This document shows, piece by piece, positions 46,322-59,800 of a stretch of 64,000 bases of DNA. Positions within the stretch are counted from its first letter, which is position 1, and every line of letters begins with the position of its first letter. The notes under the pieces are model-generated. The model did not search any database. It saw only the letters and a program-made list of their open reading frames with translations, and had not been told where the DNA came from. A program made the position numbers and the translations under genes. This stretch comes from Boesenbergia rotunda (lineage: Eukaryota > Streptophyta > Magnoliopsida > Zingiberales > Zingiberaceae), in assembly GCA_024364735.1 (NCBI GenBank), contig JAGFNQ010000832.1:1-64000 (forward strand). Direction: 5' to 3'.

Positions 46322-47216
46322 AGTGTTCTGAAAATCGGACCGGACCGGTCGGTTGGACCGATTGAACTGGGAACCAGTCAGATTTCCGGTCCGAGTTGAC
46401 TCTGAAAACTGGCTACTCAAGAACCGGATGCGAATCGTTCTGAACCGGCAGGGAACCGGTGAACCTGGCAAATCGGAAAAACCGATCAAACCGGCTTAGT
46501 TTATTTTATTTTTGATTTTTTGATTTTTTTTTCCTTTAGCAATTTTGGTTTTTTACTAAAAATAAAAATTAAAAAATAAAATGTCAAAAACCTAGTTTGC
46601 TTTCACCCAAAGTCTCAAACGAACAAACCTGCTATTTGCTTGCAAGAAAGTCATCACCGCTAGCCTCTCGCCGTGTCGCCCTGTCTCTACCAGCCTCGCC
46701 GCGCTGCCCTGCCTCCGCTAGCCTCGCCTCGACGCCGCTAACCTCGCCCCGTCTCCAGCCTCGTTGCATCGTCGTGCTGGCATATGAAGGCAGCAATATA
46801 TGGCATATTTAGAAGTGTAATTTTACATGTGCTTTATTAGTGTTCCCTATTTAAGTGTTTATCGGTGAACAAATGCTATTGTGATATAGTTTTAACTTCT
46901 AATAAGATTCTTCAATTCGTATCTAAATTTCTTGAATCCAATGGTTTTAAATTTAAAATTTTCTTTTAAACTAATCTTTTTTTCAAGAATATCGTACTGA
47001 GTTGCTGACAAAAACATATCACATGCTCGACCTAGTTGATCTAATATTGAAAAAAAGTAGTTGGATAAGCTGTTAGTTTCATATATTTATATAATACATA
47101 CTTTATTATATCCCGGTTATATCCTGATTGGACCCCCGGTTAAACCGGTTGAACCTCTAAACCTCTGAACTCTTGCTCCGACCGGTTCGATGTCCGGTCC
47201 GATTTTCAGAATCTTG
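46322..47216. mobile_element. Nonautonomous TIR element, 895 bp, 9-bp TSD
   Basis: Ends carry TTCTGAAAATCGGACCGGAC on the left and its complement on the right (about 21 bp). The 9-bp direct repeat ATAAAATCT flanks it at 46313-46321 and 47217-47225. A 9-bp TSD points to the Mutator superfamily. Inside the ends are CCGGT-rich subterminal repeats. The middle has a short GC-rich patch (46650-46770) unlike its AT-rich surroundings. No transposase. Confidence 0.85.
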
Positions 47217-47225
47217 ATAAAATCT

Positions 47226-47943
47226 TTATACACAGTAAGAAAAGAAAGTTGATATTATATATAAAAACCAGAATAGTTAACTTAGATGAATAAATAAATT
47301 TTAAATAGACTAATATATAACTTAAAATATTATCCTTTGCGGAATGCAAGAAGTTGAAGAGGAAGCACGAGATCACCTTATGGATAAAATCGAAGGGTCA
47401 TATATGGACTTTTGCATTGTGATCTCAGAAGTGAATTTGGTGATTTCAAACCTAAGATAGTGGTGGATTGACACTGATGGCCACGCGACATGTGTGCATC
47501 AATAAAAGTTCTTTTATAATTTTGAAGAATTCAGAAATGAGAACAAGTTATTCCTATGAAACTCAACAATCTTGGACATCGATGGCTAAAAAAAACAGTA
47601 ATGTTGTTGATGATCTCAGATAAGAAACTGACTCTTAACAATATATTTGTTATATGTTTTCGAGATTCGAAAGAATTTAATTTCTAAATCACTTTTAAGT
47701 AATCATAACTTTTACATTATTTTCTATTAAAAAATAAAATATTTGTAGAAAGGACTTTATAACTGATGAGATGTTCAAATTCAACATAATGACTATTAAG
47801 TCTAATTAAGATGAATAAAAATGAAAGCTCTTCTATTTATACGCTAACTCTTTCATTTATATGTTTGAGTCTTACTTTTTATGATATGATAGGGTTGGAC
47901 ATGCTAATTATGATGCGTTTCATAGATTAATTAATATACAAAA
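47226..47943. other. Intergenic DNA, no gene seen
   Basis: AT-rich with no convincing gene or repeat. Confidence 0.4.
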
Positions 47944-48600
47944 CATACCTTCCTCTTCCGTAGTTATATAAGGTTCCACGAAGTTTGATGCAGTTTAGGT
48001 GAACCCAGTCAAGTTGTCACCCCATTAGGACCTTGTACACTAGTTGACGTTTTCCACAATAACAAGGTCCCATCAAGCCCTAACCTGCTCTATCCGTGCG
48101 ACCATAGTGTTTCTGGGACAACGAAGAATCTTAATTTAATAGGCTCTCTTTGACCTTAACCTCTGATAGTCCCTGCCATACAACCAACCCCAATAAGGCT
48201 ACCTATTGGGAAACCAACGTCGGACTAATGACCAAACAATACTAGAAGTACAGGCCAACGATTGTTGCCCCTAGTGCAACGTCCACTCATGTGACTAGCC
48301 AACAAGCAGCGCCTCATTTGTGCAGTCATCTACACGACCGTTCTAGGGCTCACATGGTAACGTATGTGGAACTTCCACCTCTATTGCTATATAAGGTTGT
48401 ACGAGAAGGTATGATCTTTTTCTCAAACGCAAAGGCTAATTTTCTCCGTCTTTTTCTTTGAGTTCTTATGCTCTCTCGTGTGCGTGTGTGACTTCCTTCA
48501 CAACCCATTGCTGATTTAACCATCAAAGGGATCACATTGATAACGTCGGGGCCAACTAATGTGGTTCGATTTGTAGGACGTTGTTCCACGCACACCCACA
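47944..48600 (+). repeat. Possible Ty3/gypsy LTR fragment
   Basis: TATATAAGG at about 48392 is followed by a CT-rich leader and by CATCAAAGGGATCACATTGATAACG, a layout like the TATA-R-U5 part of gypsy LTRs. A second TTATATAAGGTT lies near 47963. Ends not found. Confidence 0.3.
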
Positions 48601-48955
48601 CTCAGTCGTGCACATTGTAAGAAACGAAGAGAAGATGAAGAAATAAAATACGAGCTAGGAGAAAAAATAATTTCTGGATGATCTTATTTCTGAAGCTAAT
48701 AGGCTTATTTATACAAGTTGTCAAAATAATAATAGAAATATTAAATATGATATACAATCACAATAATTATAATCATAACAATGAATATAATAAATTTAGA
48801 AATATTATTATTACTATATATTGATTCATGTCGACCTTGCTTTTGATGTCAAATATGATAAATCTTAATTAATTGAAATCAATTCGAGATTATTTTCTAT
48901 TATTGTCATTACCCCGACAAACTCAACGGGAATGTATGAATGTTGAGTTTGAGTA
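48601..48955 (-). repeat. Possible 3' LTR part of the copia remnant
   Basis: AT-rich, follows the RNase H remnant on the minus strand. Assigned only by position. Confidence 0.25.
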
Positions 48956-51276
48956 CTAACTTGGTGAAACGTTGTCTAAATAATGGTTTGGTAAATATAT
49001 CAGCAATTTGATTTTCTGTAAAATGTAAGAAACTGAAAGTTGTCGAGTCACCACATGCTTATGAACAAAATGAAAATCAATCTCTATATACTTGGTACAA
49101 ATATCAAAAATTGGATTTGCCACAAGATAAGTTGCTCTGATATTATCACACCAATATTTGGGCATAGTAGTTGGGAAAAAGTGCAATTCTGAAAGAAGAG
49201 ATTGTAGCCAAATAATTTCGGACGTCATGTTAGCTATAACTTATATTCAACTTTAGAACTTGAGCAAGAGACTGTAAATTGCTTCTTTGAAAGACAGGAA
49301 ATACGATTTCGCCTAAGAAATATGGCATACCCACTAGTAGAACATTTATCTTAGGGAGATTCAGCCCAATCTGCATCACTGTAGGCAATTAATTCTCGTA
49401 AGAACTGACAATATAAAAGAAGATCATGTAGAATAGTGTCTTTGAGGTAGCGAAGAATTCTCTTAACACATTCCCAATGGTGTTGAGTAGGAGAATGCAT
49501 AAATTGACAAACACGATTGACAGTGAAAGCAATATTGGGTAGTGTAATGATAATATATTGTAGGGTATCAACAATACTTTGGTAGATCTGGGGATCTGTC
49601 ATTAAAGAGGATGATGAAGGTACAATAAAACCACCTTCAATGATTAGTGTAGAGATAGGACATGCACTATCCATTTTATCTCGTTATAGAAGTCCAGTAA
49701 TATATTTGCTTTGAGAAAGAAGATAACCATCAGAATGTGAGAGAAATTCTATACCAAGTAAAAAATTGAGCATCGTCAAGATCATGAATAGGAAACTCTT
49801 GATGAAGAATATGGAGTAAAGTAGCAATATTATTTTGATCACTACCCGTTATTAAGATATCATCCATATAAATCAGAACAAATATTGAAAATTCTTCATT
49901 GTATTTGTAGAATAGAAAAGAGACAATTTTTGAGTCAGAGAATCCCTGAGTCTGAAGCCAGGTAGATAGACGATGAAACCATGCACGAGGTGCTTGCCAA
50001 AGACCATATATAGATTTTTGAAGTTGATAAACATGTGTCAGGAGTTGTGAGTGGATGAATCTAGGTGGTTATTCCATAAAAATAATTCCTTCAAGGTGTC
50101 CATGAAGGATAGCATTGGAAACATCTAATTGATAGTATTGGCCAATTGGAGATATCGGCTATAGATAATAACAATCTGATAGTTATAATTTTAACGGCTG
50201 GACAAAAAGTATCATTAAAGTCAATATCTAGTTGTTGATTAAAGTCTTTAGCAACAAGGCGGGCTTTGTAACGTTAATAGATCCATCTGCACAATACTTG
50301 ATTTGGTAAACCCATTTTGAGCCCACAATATTCATAGACAAAGTACGAGGAACTAAGCTCCAGGTTGCGTTGTGAAGAAGAGCATCAAACTTTGTAGTCA
50401 TCGTAGCATGCCAATTTGTATCTTTGACTACCTATGTAAATCTAGAAGGTTCAACAAAATTTGAAAAAGGAATATGAGCATGTGGAAGAGGATAACGAGT
50501 GGAAATTGGTTGATATCGTGCATAAATATCACTTAGAGGAAGCATTCGACGAGGAGTATCATCATCAGAGCTACTCAGAGTGAGTGATCAGACTAATGGG
50601 AATCAGAACTAGAGAGTGGATCACCACTAGCCGCTGAGTCTACAAGAATTTGTGGAGATGAAGCAAGGCCCAAGATACCATCCCCTTGTACTTTCAATAC
50701 GTTCTGATGAAACATGACTAAAGATATCATTCCCCCTTGTACCTTCAACATATCCTGATAGAGCAATTTATGTGGATTCTAGTATACTACTTTAACTTAT
50801 GTTTAAAATAAGATCATAAGCAAGGATAACATATATAACCAAAGATATGGAAAAATGAGTAATTTGGAGGGTGATTATAAAGTCTCTCCAAGGGGCACTT
50901 GTTTTGAAGTAGTGGAGTGGGGTAAACGATTGATAAGGTAGACTGCGATTTGAATGACATCATCCCAAAACTTAAGCAGAACTGATGCATGATTAAGAAG
51001 AGCTAAGGAAGTTTCAATTACATGACGATGTTTTCTCTAGGTGGATTCATTTTGTTCAGGAGTGTGGGGATAAGAAACTCGATGAAAGATACCAGAGGAG
51101 GTAAGATGATGATGAAACATTTGATACTCGCCTCCCCAATCAGAATGAATGGGGAGTATTTTGCCATCGAAATAACGCTCAGCATTCTTTGGAAAATGAC
51201 AAAAAATATCAAAGAGATCAGATTTTCTTTTCATTGGAAAATAACTCTCAATACACACACACACTGAGTAGCGCAC
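48956..51276 (-). pseudogene. Decayed Ty1/copia pol (IN, RT, RNase H)
   Basis: Minus strand, several frames. Integrase: HSDWGGEYQ and HTPEQNEST (51040-51276). RT: KSIYGLWQAPRAWFHRL and the active-site text IYMDDILITGSD (about 49840-50030). RNase H: AYSDADWAESP (49350-49390) and the following KYIEIDFHFVHKHV part (48956-49228). Frameshifts and stops are spread through it. It is a different family from elements A and C. Confidence 0.8.
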
Positions 51277-52029
51277 ACATGGGCAAATTTATGGCTTTTA
51301 AATTTTTGAGGGTTTCTAGTGGTTTTAGAGAGATTAGATACAATTATTGTTTACCACGGGGTTACTTAGTAAACGACTAGGAAGATTGAAAAATTTTAAA
51401 ATAAAAGAAACAAAGTAGAGCCTTCTATGGTTCTAGAAAAAGCTTTTAAGCTATCATGCTTTATTCAAACTATTAAGAACAATACAATACAGCAAAAAGT
51501 AGTGTAAGGAAATTGTAGTAGGAAATTACATAGACTGGAAATTACATACAATAGGGAAATTACACACTTACAGAACTAAAGCACACTTGCGCTAAGACAC
51601 ACTAAGCTTGCACACACTTCTCTTGCTCATCTTCGATAAACAATTGGAGGTAGCAAAACTTGAAAATTTTGATGAACAATAGCAAAAGCTTGACAAAGAT
51701 TGGAAATTATATTTTGACGACTAAAAAAATATAATTGCTAGAAAACAAAGTAACAAAGTTAATCATATGAACCTAGCAGAGTCTACTACTACATCTGTTA
51801 CTTCAAAACCACCAATACTCCAATATCCAAAAAGTTCCATAAGAACTATGGATTATAGACATGGTCATCCTTCTAGAACAGAAATAACTCCCTACATAAA
51901 CAATAATCATTTACTTATAACCATAGGAAAAAGGAGATCATCCAAAATTACATAGTTTGGGAAGAACACTATCCTTTTAAATATAACTAAGTATGATTAT
52001 CCTCAGATATATGATACCTATATAGAAAG
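51277..52029. other. Unassigned AT-rich DNA
   Basis: A 62-codon frame at 51767-51955 (MNLAESTTTSVTSKPP...) is not recognised and has no support. The rest may belong to the copia remnant's 5' part but no match could be seen. Confidence 0.3.
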
Positions 52030-52382
52030 TTGATATGTTGTGTGTCACACAGTATATTAACTTTGTTTTTTATTTTTTTTAATTAAGCTTTCAATTGCAT
52101 TTTTTAAGCTTTGAGTTTAAGGTTTAGGATATAGTATTTAGACTAAAAAACATTTTTTATTAATTTTTTAAGTTTTGGGTTTAGGGTTTAGGGTATAATA
52201 TGGTTTAGAATTTAGGGTTTAAAATTTAGGGTGTAGGGTATAGTATTTAGGGCGTGTATTTTTTTTACCTAAATATTATCCTAAACCCTAAACATTAACT
52301 CAAAGATTAATAAAAAAAATAAAATCACCATTGATATGTTGCTCGTACACAGACGTAGACTATGCGACGCACAACATATCAA
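52030..52382. mobile_element. MITE-like inverted-repeat element with telomere-like core
   Basis: TTGATATGTTGTGTGTCAC at 52030-52048 faces its complement GCGACGCACAACATATCAA ending at 52382. A third copy of TTGATATGTTG at 52331 makes a terminal hairpin with the right end. The core (52110-52310) is degenerate TTTAGGG on one side and CCCTAAA on the other; the longest exact run is GGGTTTAGGGTTTAGGG. No clear TSD. Confidence 0.5.
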
Positions 52383-55150
52383 TACTATATACATAGATTT
52401 TATCCTGCACAACCACCATTGTCGATCATCGTGGGCGTCCCTCATAAGCAAATTGATCGGGGCACCTAGAGATGATCCGGACACCCCGACCTATGAGGTT
52501 CACCCATGGTGGTCACTTACCGTGAGTGTGTAGGGTATCAATGTTATATATATATATAGAGAGAGAGAAAGAATTCATAGTTTAGAATTTAATATTTGAA
52601 TTATAATAATTAAGTTAATTTTTTTTAAAAAAATACATTCAGTATTCATAAGATTATATATAGAGAGAGAAATGATATTCTACCTGATGCTTCATGAGTG
52701 ACACGCCCATGTGACACTGCAAACTCGATTTTTTAATTAAAAAAATACATTCATTCTCTTTCCCCGTTCGCTCTTTTTAGTATTAAAAAATATATATATT
52801 TCTCTCTCCCCTTTCCCCTCCATTATAAAAACCTTCACTCTTTCTTCACTTTCCCAAATTCTAAATTTCCCTCGCTCTCACACCCTTCTCCTTCGCCACC
52901 GTCTTTCGTCCCTCTTGCTCCTACCCTCGCGGTCGTCTTTTGTTGTTGCCACTCTTTCCTTTGCCAAACACAAACAAAATTACCTCAAGGCTTTTCTTGC
53001 CAGTCGATGAAGATCCTCAAACTTAAACAAAACCCGATGCTGCCGCCCCCACCCCTTTCATCTTGCCTTGTAATTTTTTAATTAGGGTTTTCAATTACAA
53101 CATCAGCTATTACAGTATTCTGGTGATACACATTATATAAATTAAACTATCTCAAAGTTGCTGCTACAACTTTGTTATTGCTATAATTTTGAAACTGTTA
53201 AAACCTTGAAACTGCTACAATAGGAAACTTATTGTAATTTTTTGGTTATCTTATTTGCAGGAAACTTGACAAACGTCTACATTACAAAATTTTATAAGAT
53301 GTTACAACGTAGATGTCCTAGTATACAAAACTGAGATACATTATGTAATTATTTAAGTAAAATCAGCTATAATATTATTTATAGTTGGTCAACAGTAGAT
53401 TGGTAACATTATTTACTCTACTGCTAAAACGTGATAGCAAACTAGCTCTACTTAACCACGTTGTAGCAACTACCTCAAACTAACTGCTACAACATTGTAG
53501 TAGATTTTGTACAAGTACTTGCTACACATTGTAGTAGCTATTGAACAATAACTGCCACATCATCAAATATATATACAAGTATTTGCAACAGATTGTAGTA
53601 GCTACTGGACAAGAATTGCTATAACGTTAAACATATGTTATAGCAGTTACTGGTTAATAGCTGCTACAAGCTCAAACTAGCTTTATTTGTCAGTAGAACT
53701 ACTACACATTATAACATCTACTTTATAATACCTATGATACAAGCTTCGCAATCTGGCAGCAAAAACAAAGGTGATGCTGTCTCTCTCAAACCTCCACACT
53801 CAATCGTAAGCCCTCCATATCTTGTATATATATTTTCTATAAAATAAATTTTATTGTAAGTGAGCTTTCATTTATTAGAAATATTAATTTTTATGTTATA
53901 TAATTTGCAGGAAACTTCGTAAATAGTTCGGTCAATGGTAAGTCATTTCATTTTAAGTTGTAATTCCCTATAACACAAATAAATTATTTATATGTGATTT
54001 TAAATGATGTATTTAATATATGTGAAAACATATATTGTCTTTAAAGGTCAGCAGGTTGGGAATTAAGACATCTAAATAGAAGAATCTAAACAAATTGAAA
54101 GTTTTAAGGGTTTGTGATTTTACACCAGAACTACAAAATTAAAAAGGTGACAAAACGGACTTTTGAAACACATTATGATAAAAATTTAGTAGCTACATCC
54201 TTTACATAGACAGGAAAAGTAAAGTCGTGTACAATATGAAGTTCAAACTCTCAAAGAAAGTAATTGAAAGCGAAAAATTTTAGAGTTTAAGGTTAATATA
54301 ATGAATTTTAACAGATTCAGGAACAAACAAAATCATTCATTACACATTAGTGATGATGAATAGATATGTTATTTCAAGTTATGTTTATAAGTCTTGTTAG
54401 ATTATCTTCTGCCTTAAAACTCTTGAACATCCTAAAACTTGTATAATATATTTCATTCTAGTTATCGTTGTTTTTATTTGGAATTTCTAGTTGGATAGAT
54501 TTTATTTCATCGTGTATATCTGTAACATGAAATCTAAAGCTATTATAGCAGATATTGCCGTGTTCTGATATCCGAGTCAAAAGTTATGATGTTTAAAAGT
54601 TTAATTACTATATAGTTGTAACAGCTACTCGACAGTAATTATTATATCATGTAGCAGCTATTTAGTAATGGTTGCTACACATTGTAGTGACTATTAATTA
54701 ATTATTTTATAACAACTATAAATTTTGTTTTACGAGAGTGGAAAAAAAATTTAATAATTAAGATTATTTAATTTGTTGTGAATGACAATGATTTAATATT
54801 TATTAATCTCTAAATTTATTTTATTATTTTCACACATCTTTGTTGACAATAAAAAAAATTAACTTTAACAACACTACTTTTTAAGGTAAAAAGATAAAAA
54901 AATTATATGTGCTATGATTCTTCTATATTCTAAAACTAAAGACATAAGTAAATAATTTAAATATAAATTTTTTAAAAAAGAATTTATAATTTTATTTTTT
55001 TAATATAATAATCTTAAATCGTAATGAACCGCATATGAATTATACACAAATCATGAATTGACGATATCAAATCATGAATTATAACTATCATTGATGATTA
55101 AAATTAAAGATCAAACTTAAAAATTATCAAATCGACGATTTCAAATCATC
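52383..55150. other. AT-rich DNA with CTACAAC-type dispersed repeats
   Basis: No proven gene. A promoter-like stretch occurs at 52790-52960: TATAAAAA, then a CT-rich leader, then an ATG near 53007 with only a 25-codon frame. GT/AG-like sites follow (53800, 53909, 53938). Bases 53100-53740 and 54610-54710 repeat words such as GCTACTACA and TTGTAGCAG in both orientations. This could be a dead gene or a noncoding transcript. Confidence 0.3.
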
Positions 55151-56878
55151 AATCCCGAATTAGAGTCAGTTCTAATTAACGCGATCCCATATCCGAACGT
55201 CTAGCCATCACCAACGCTTCGAAAAGATATCCATACCCATACGTTAATCGGACTGGATCCTTTGGGATAGAGGATCCCTCTCTTGTCTGTCCCGCACTCG
55301 TCGGCGACGACCGATGAATCGTCCGATCGTCGATCGGATATCATCGATAGTTTTTGATTGTCGTACCGAATCAAATGATAACCTGAAAGAACGGTAAATC
55401 GATTGGAATCGCTGCAATTGTAATCTCATCGAATTCGACGGTGAATCCAATGAGATCGTAATTGTGACAATCTTGACGGGTTCACCATATCTTAGGGTCT
55501 AATTTTGTTAGATTGCCGGTAGTATTCGATGATGATCGAACGACTTATTAATTATCATCGAAGAGTAAAACAAATGAAATAAGAGGTAAAGTGTGACTGA
55601 GGATCTATCCTCTACGTTAATAAGCTGGTTGAAGGTTTGTGGGAAGAAGCGATGCGGAAATCATGCCTCGTACGTCACAATATATTTTTAAAATGCGACG
55701 TAAACGTTGCGCAAAAAAGTAGTGTATTACCTGTTTAATGAGTAAAATTATTCCCATGCAGAATAAGGCACATTGATCGATACTACATCTAGCGAAATAT
55801 CGCATCCACGCTTTCAAAAACTCAAGTCATCCACCACCGTCTCCAAGACGCCGATGTATTTATATTGTGATTTAATGGCATTAATAAAATAATTAAATAC
55901 GAGGTCCTTAATTTGACGCAATGTCTCCTAAAGACTTTAGAAGGAACCCAACGCTTGATTGGGCATCTTCACATGCTAGCTTTTTACTTATCAAATAATC
56001 ATCATATTCACAATTCAATCTTATATTTTATAAATTTATTTTTTAAAATGGAACGTAAATGTGGAGACGTTAAATATTTTCTGATTTATTTTAATAATCT
56101 ATAAAAATTATTATAAAATTGAATCGTACCATTTATCTGTTACTTGATTACTAATGTTTTTAATTACCAAATAATCAGTTAACTGTGTATAAATAATTAA
56201 AATAATATTAAAAAATACCTTTTAAAAATCGCGTATAGAACAAGATAGGTGGTACCTTTTAGACGCTTGGGATCATGATCCACCCAGCCACCCAACATCT
56301 GAACATAGAAGGGTTTACGGCGACTAAAAAAAAGGCAGTCTTTGATTTGACGCAATGCTTCCTCCAGATCGGACAGCATTAGGAAATCTTCAATTGAGAT
56401 ATGTTATAGAATTTTTTTAATGAGATAATAATTTTAATAACGTTCATCGTTTGAATAATCTTTTTAAATAATTTTTCGATTTATGTTATTAATTAATAGA
56501 AAATTTTTATAAAATTAAATCGGTAGAAGATTAACGATTCAAATTAGATATATGAATTTAAAAATAAAAAAAAACCCGCTTAGGTAGACATCCTGTCACA
56601 TTTTTCTATTTACAAAATAATCAAACTGTGTAGAATTTATTAAAATGATATTAAAAAAATTATCACTAATTAAATAAAAAGTCATGTATTGACAGTTTGT
56701 TATGTCAATTATTTATAGTTATTAAATTAATATCGAAAAGCTTTCCCGTCCTTATAGTCATTCTTATGATCAATCCACCACCACCGAAGGAAGAACCTGC
56801 TCATATAATAAAAATATATCGGCACTTAGCTAATTACATAGTTAAAATTGTCAAATATTCAAATCATATACTTAAAAT
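55151..56878. other. Unrecognised region with small minus-strand frames
   Basis: Minus-strand frames at 55244-55450, 55617-55817 and 56197-56379 have no recognised family. The last (LSDLEEALRQIKDCLFF...) shares TLRQIKD-like text with minus-strand sequence near 55905-55925, suggesting a duplicated exon or gene fragment. Nothing else supports expression. Confidence 0.25.
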
Positions 56879-56887
56879 TTAAAATTA
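56879..56887 (+). repeat. TSD of fold-back element, left
   Basis: TTAAAATTA directly before the left arm. Confidence 0.85.
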
Positions 56888-59800
56888 CGATAATTTACCA
56901 AAGGATATACGTAACAATTAAAAATTATCAAAGAGCGTCCCATGGTTTATATTTTACTAAAGGGCGCACTCATTATAGTGAACTCTCTTATACCCCTCCT
57001 GTTATCAATTGTCTTTCTCTTTCTCTCTCAGTAATAAATTCTGAGACGTCAGCACATGCAACGTGACTTAATTTCTGATTTTTATTTTAAAATAATATAT
57101 TATGGAATCGGCGCTAAATTAAAAAATGTAAGGTAAAAATCGAAAAAAAATTCACTTAAAAAATTTCTCATCCAACGTGATTTAAAAATATAAATAAATG
57201 ATTTTTATTTTTGATTAATAGAAATTAATATATTAAATAATATTTAATAAATAAATTAATGTATAAAAAGTTTTTTGAAATAAACGGTTGGATTTAAAAA
57301 TATAAATAAATGATTTTTATATTTGATTAATAAAAATTAATATATTAAATAATATTTAATAAATATATTAATAAATAAAAAAAATTTTGAAAAAAATTGA
57401 TCGTGGGCCTGAAATATTTTATTTCAAGCCCACGTTGGGCCTGAAATCTTTTGATTCAGGCCCGACGTGAATTCAATTTTTTTTCTATTTGAAAAATATA
57501 TTAATATATAAAAAAACCTATCAAAACACTTAATTTCATATTCAAATGCAGGGCTTGAAGTCATCCCAGGAGGGTCTGAAGTCAAATAACTTCAGATCCT
57601 ATAAATAATTAATTTAATAAATAATAATTAAACATAAAAAATATTGTTAATATTAAAAAATTTTCAGTGCCCTTTGGCCTGAAGTCATCCGACTTCAGGC
57701 CCAAGGAGGGCCTGAAGTCTGATGACTTCAAGCCCTCCATTATTAAATATAAAAAAAAATTATAAAAATTATAATATATAATTACATATTATTTATAATT
57801 TTTATAAAAAAGGTATAATATATAATTACATAATAATAAAATACTATAGGAGTGGTTTAGGTATATCAGTGAGTTTTGAGCAAAACTCACTGATGGACCT
57901 ACCATATTTGGAATTCTGAAAACTCTATATCAATAGACAGGGTTGAGCTAGGAGATGAGATTTTGGATGCCGAAACTAACGTGATTTAAAAATACCCCTC
58001 CTATAGCATTGGTGATACAGCAAGATTAGAGGTTTCGACATCCAAAATCTCATCTCCTAGCTCAACCTTGTCTACTGATATAGAGTTTTCAGAATTCCAA
58101 ATATGGTAGACCCATTAGTGAGTTTTGCTCAAAACTCACTGATATACCTAAACCACTCCTATAACATTTTATTATTATGTAATTATATATTATACCTTTT
58201 TTATAAAAATTATAAATAATATGTAATTATATATTATACTTTTTATAATTTTTTTTATATTTAATAATGGAGGGCCTGAAGTCTGATGACTTCAGGCCAA
58301 AGGGCACTGAAAATTTTTCAGAATCTTGCTATAGAGGTTTTGGCACCCAAAATCTCATCTCCTAGCTCAACCTTGTCTACTGATATAGAGTTTTCAGAAT
58401 TCTAAATATGGTAGGTCTATCAGTGAGTTTTGCTCAAAACTCACTGATATACCTAAACCACTCCTATAACATTGGTAATACAGCAAGATTAGAGATTTCG
58501 ACACCCAAAATCTCATCTCCTAGCTCAACCCTGTCTACTGATATAGAGTTTTCAGAATTCCAAATATAGTAGGTCTATCAGTGAGTTTTGTTCAAAACTC
58601 ACTGATATACGTAAACCACTCCTATAACATTGGTGATACAGCAAGATTAGAGGTTTCGGCACCTAAAATCTTATCTCCTAGGTCAACCCTGTCTATTGAT
58701 ATGGGGTTTTCAGAATTCCAAATATGGTAGGTCCATCAGTGAGTTTTGCTCAAAACTCACTGATATACCTAAACCACTCCTATAACATTGGTGATACACC
58801 ACGATTAGAGGTTTCGACACCCAAAATCTCATCTCCTAGCTCAACCCTGTCTACTGATATAGAGTTTTCAGAATTCCAAATATTGTAGGTCCATCAGTGA
58901 GTTTTGCTCAAAACTCACCGATATACCTAAACCACTCCTATAGCATTGGTGATACAGTAAGATTAGAGGTTTCGACACCCAAAATCTCATCTCCTAGCTC
59001 AACCCTTTCTACTGATATAGAGTTTTCAGAATTCCAAATATGATAGGTCCATCAGTGAGTTTTGCTCAAAACTCACTGATATATCTAAACCACTCCTATA
59101 ACATTTTATTATTATGTAATTATATATTATATATTTTTTATAAAAATTATAAATAATATGTAATTATATATTATAATTTTTATAATTTTTTTTATATTTA
59201 ATAATGGAGGGCTTGAAGTCATCAGACTTCAGGCCCTCCTTAGGCCTGAAGTCGGATGACTTCAGGCCAAATGACACTGAAATTTTTTTAATATTAACAA
59301 TATTTTTTATGTTTAATTATTATTTATTAAATTAATTATTTATAGGATCTGAAGTTATTTGATTTCAGACCCTCCTGGGATGACTTCAGGTCCTGCGTTT
59401 GAATCTGAAATTAAGTGTTTTGATAGGTTTTTCATATATTAATATATTTTTAAATAGAAAAAAAAATTTGAGTTCACGTCGGGCCTGAATCAAAAGATTT
59501 CAGGCCCCACGTGGGCCCGAAATAAAAAATTTCAGGCCCACGCTGGGCCTGAAATAAAAATATTTTAGGCCCACGGTCTTTTTTTTCAAAATTTTTTTAT
59601 TGATTAATATATTTATTAAATATTATTTAATATATTAATTTCTATTAATCAAATATAAAAATTATTTATTTATATTTTTAAATCCAACCGTTTGTTTCAA
59701 AAAACTTTTTATACATTAATTTATTTATTAAATATTATTAAATATATTAATTTCTATTAATCAAAAATAAAAACCATTTATTTATATTTTTAAATCACGT

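Noticed and set aside
52130..52260. TTTAGGG tract as a true interstitial telomere
   Set aside because: Only about two exact tandem units; the rest is degenerate and enclosed in a MITE-like inverted repeat.
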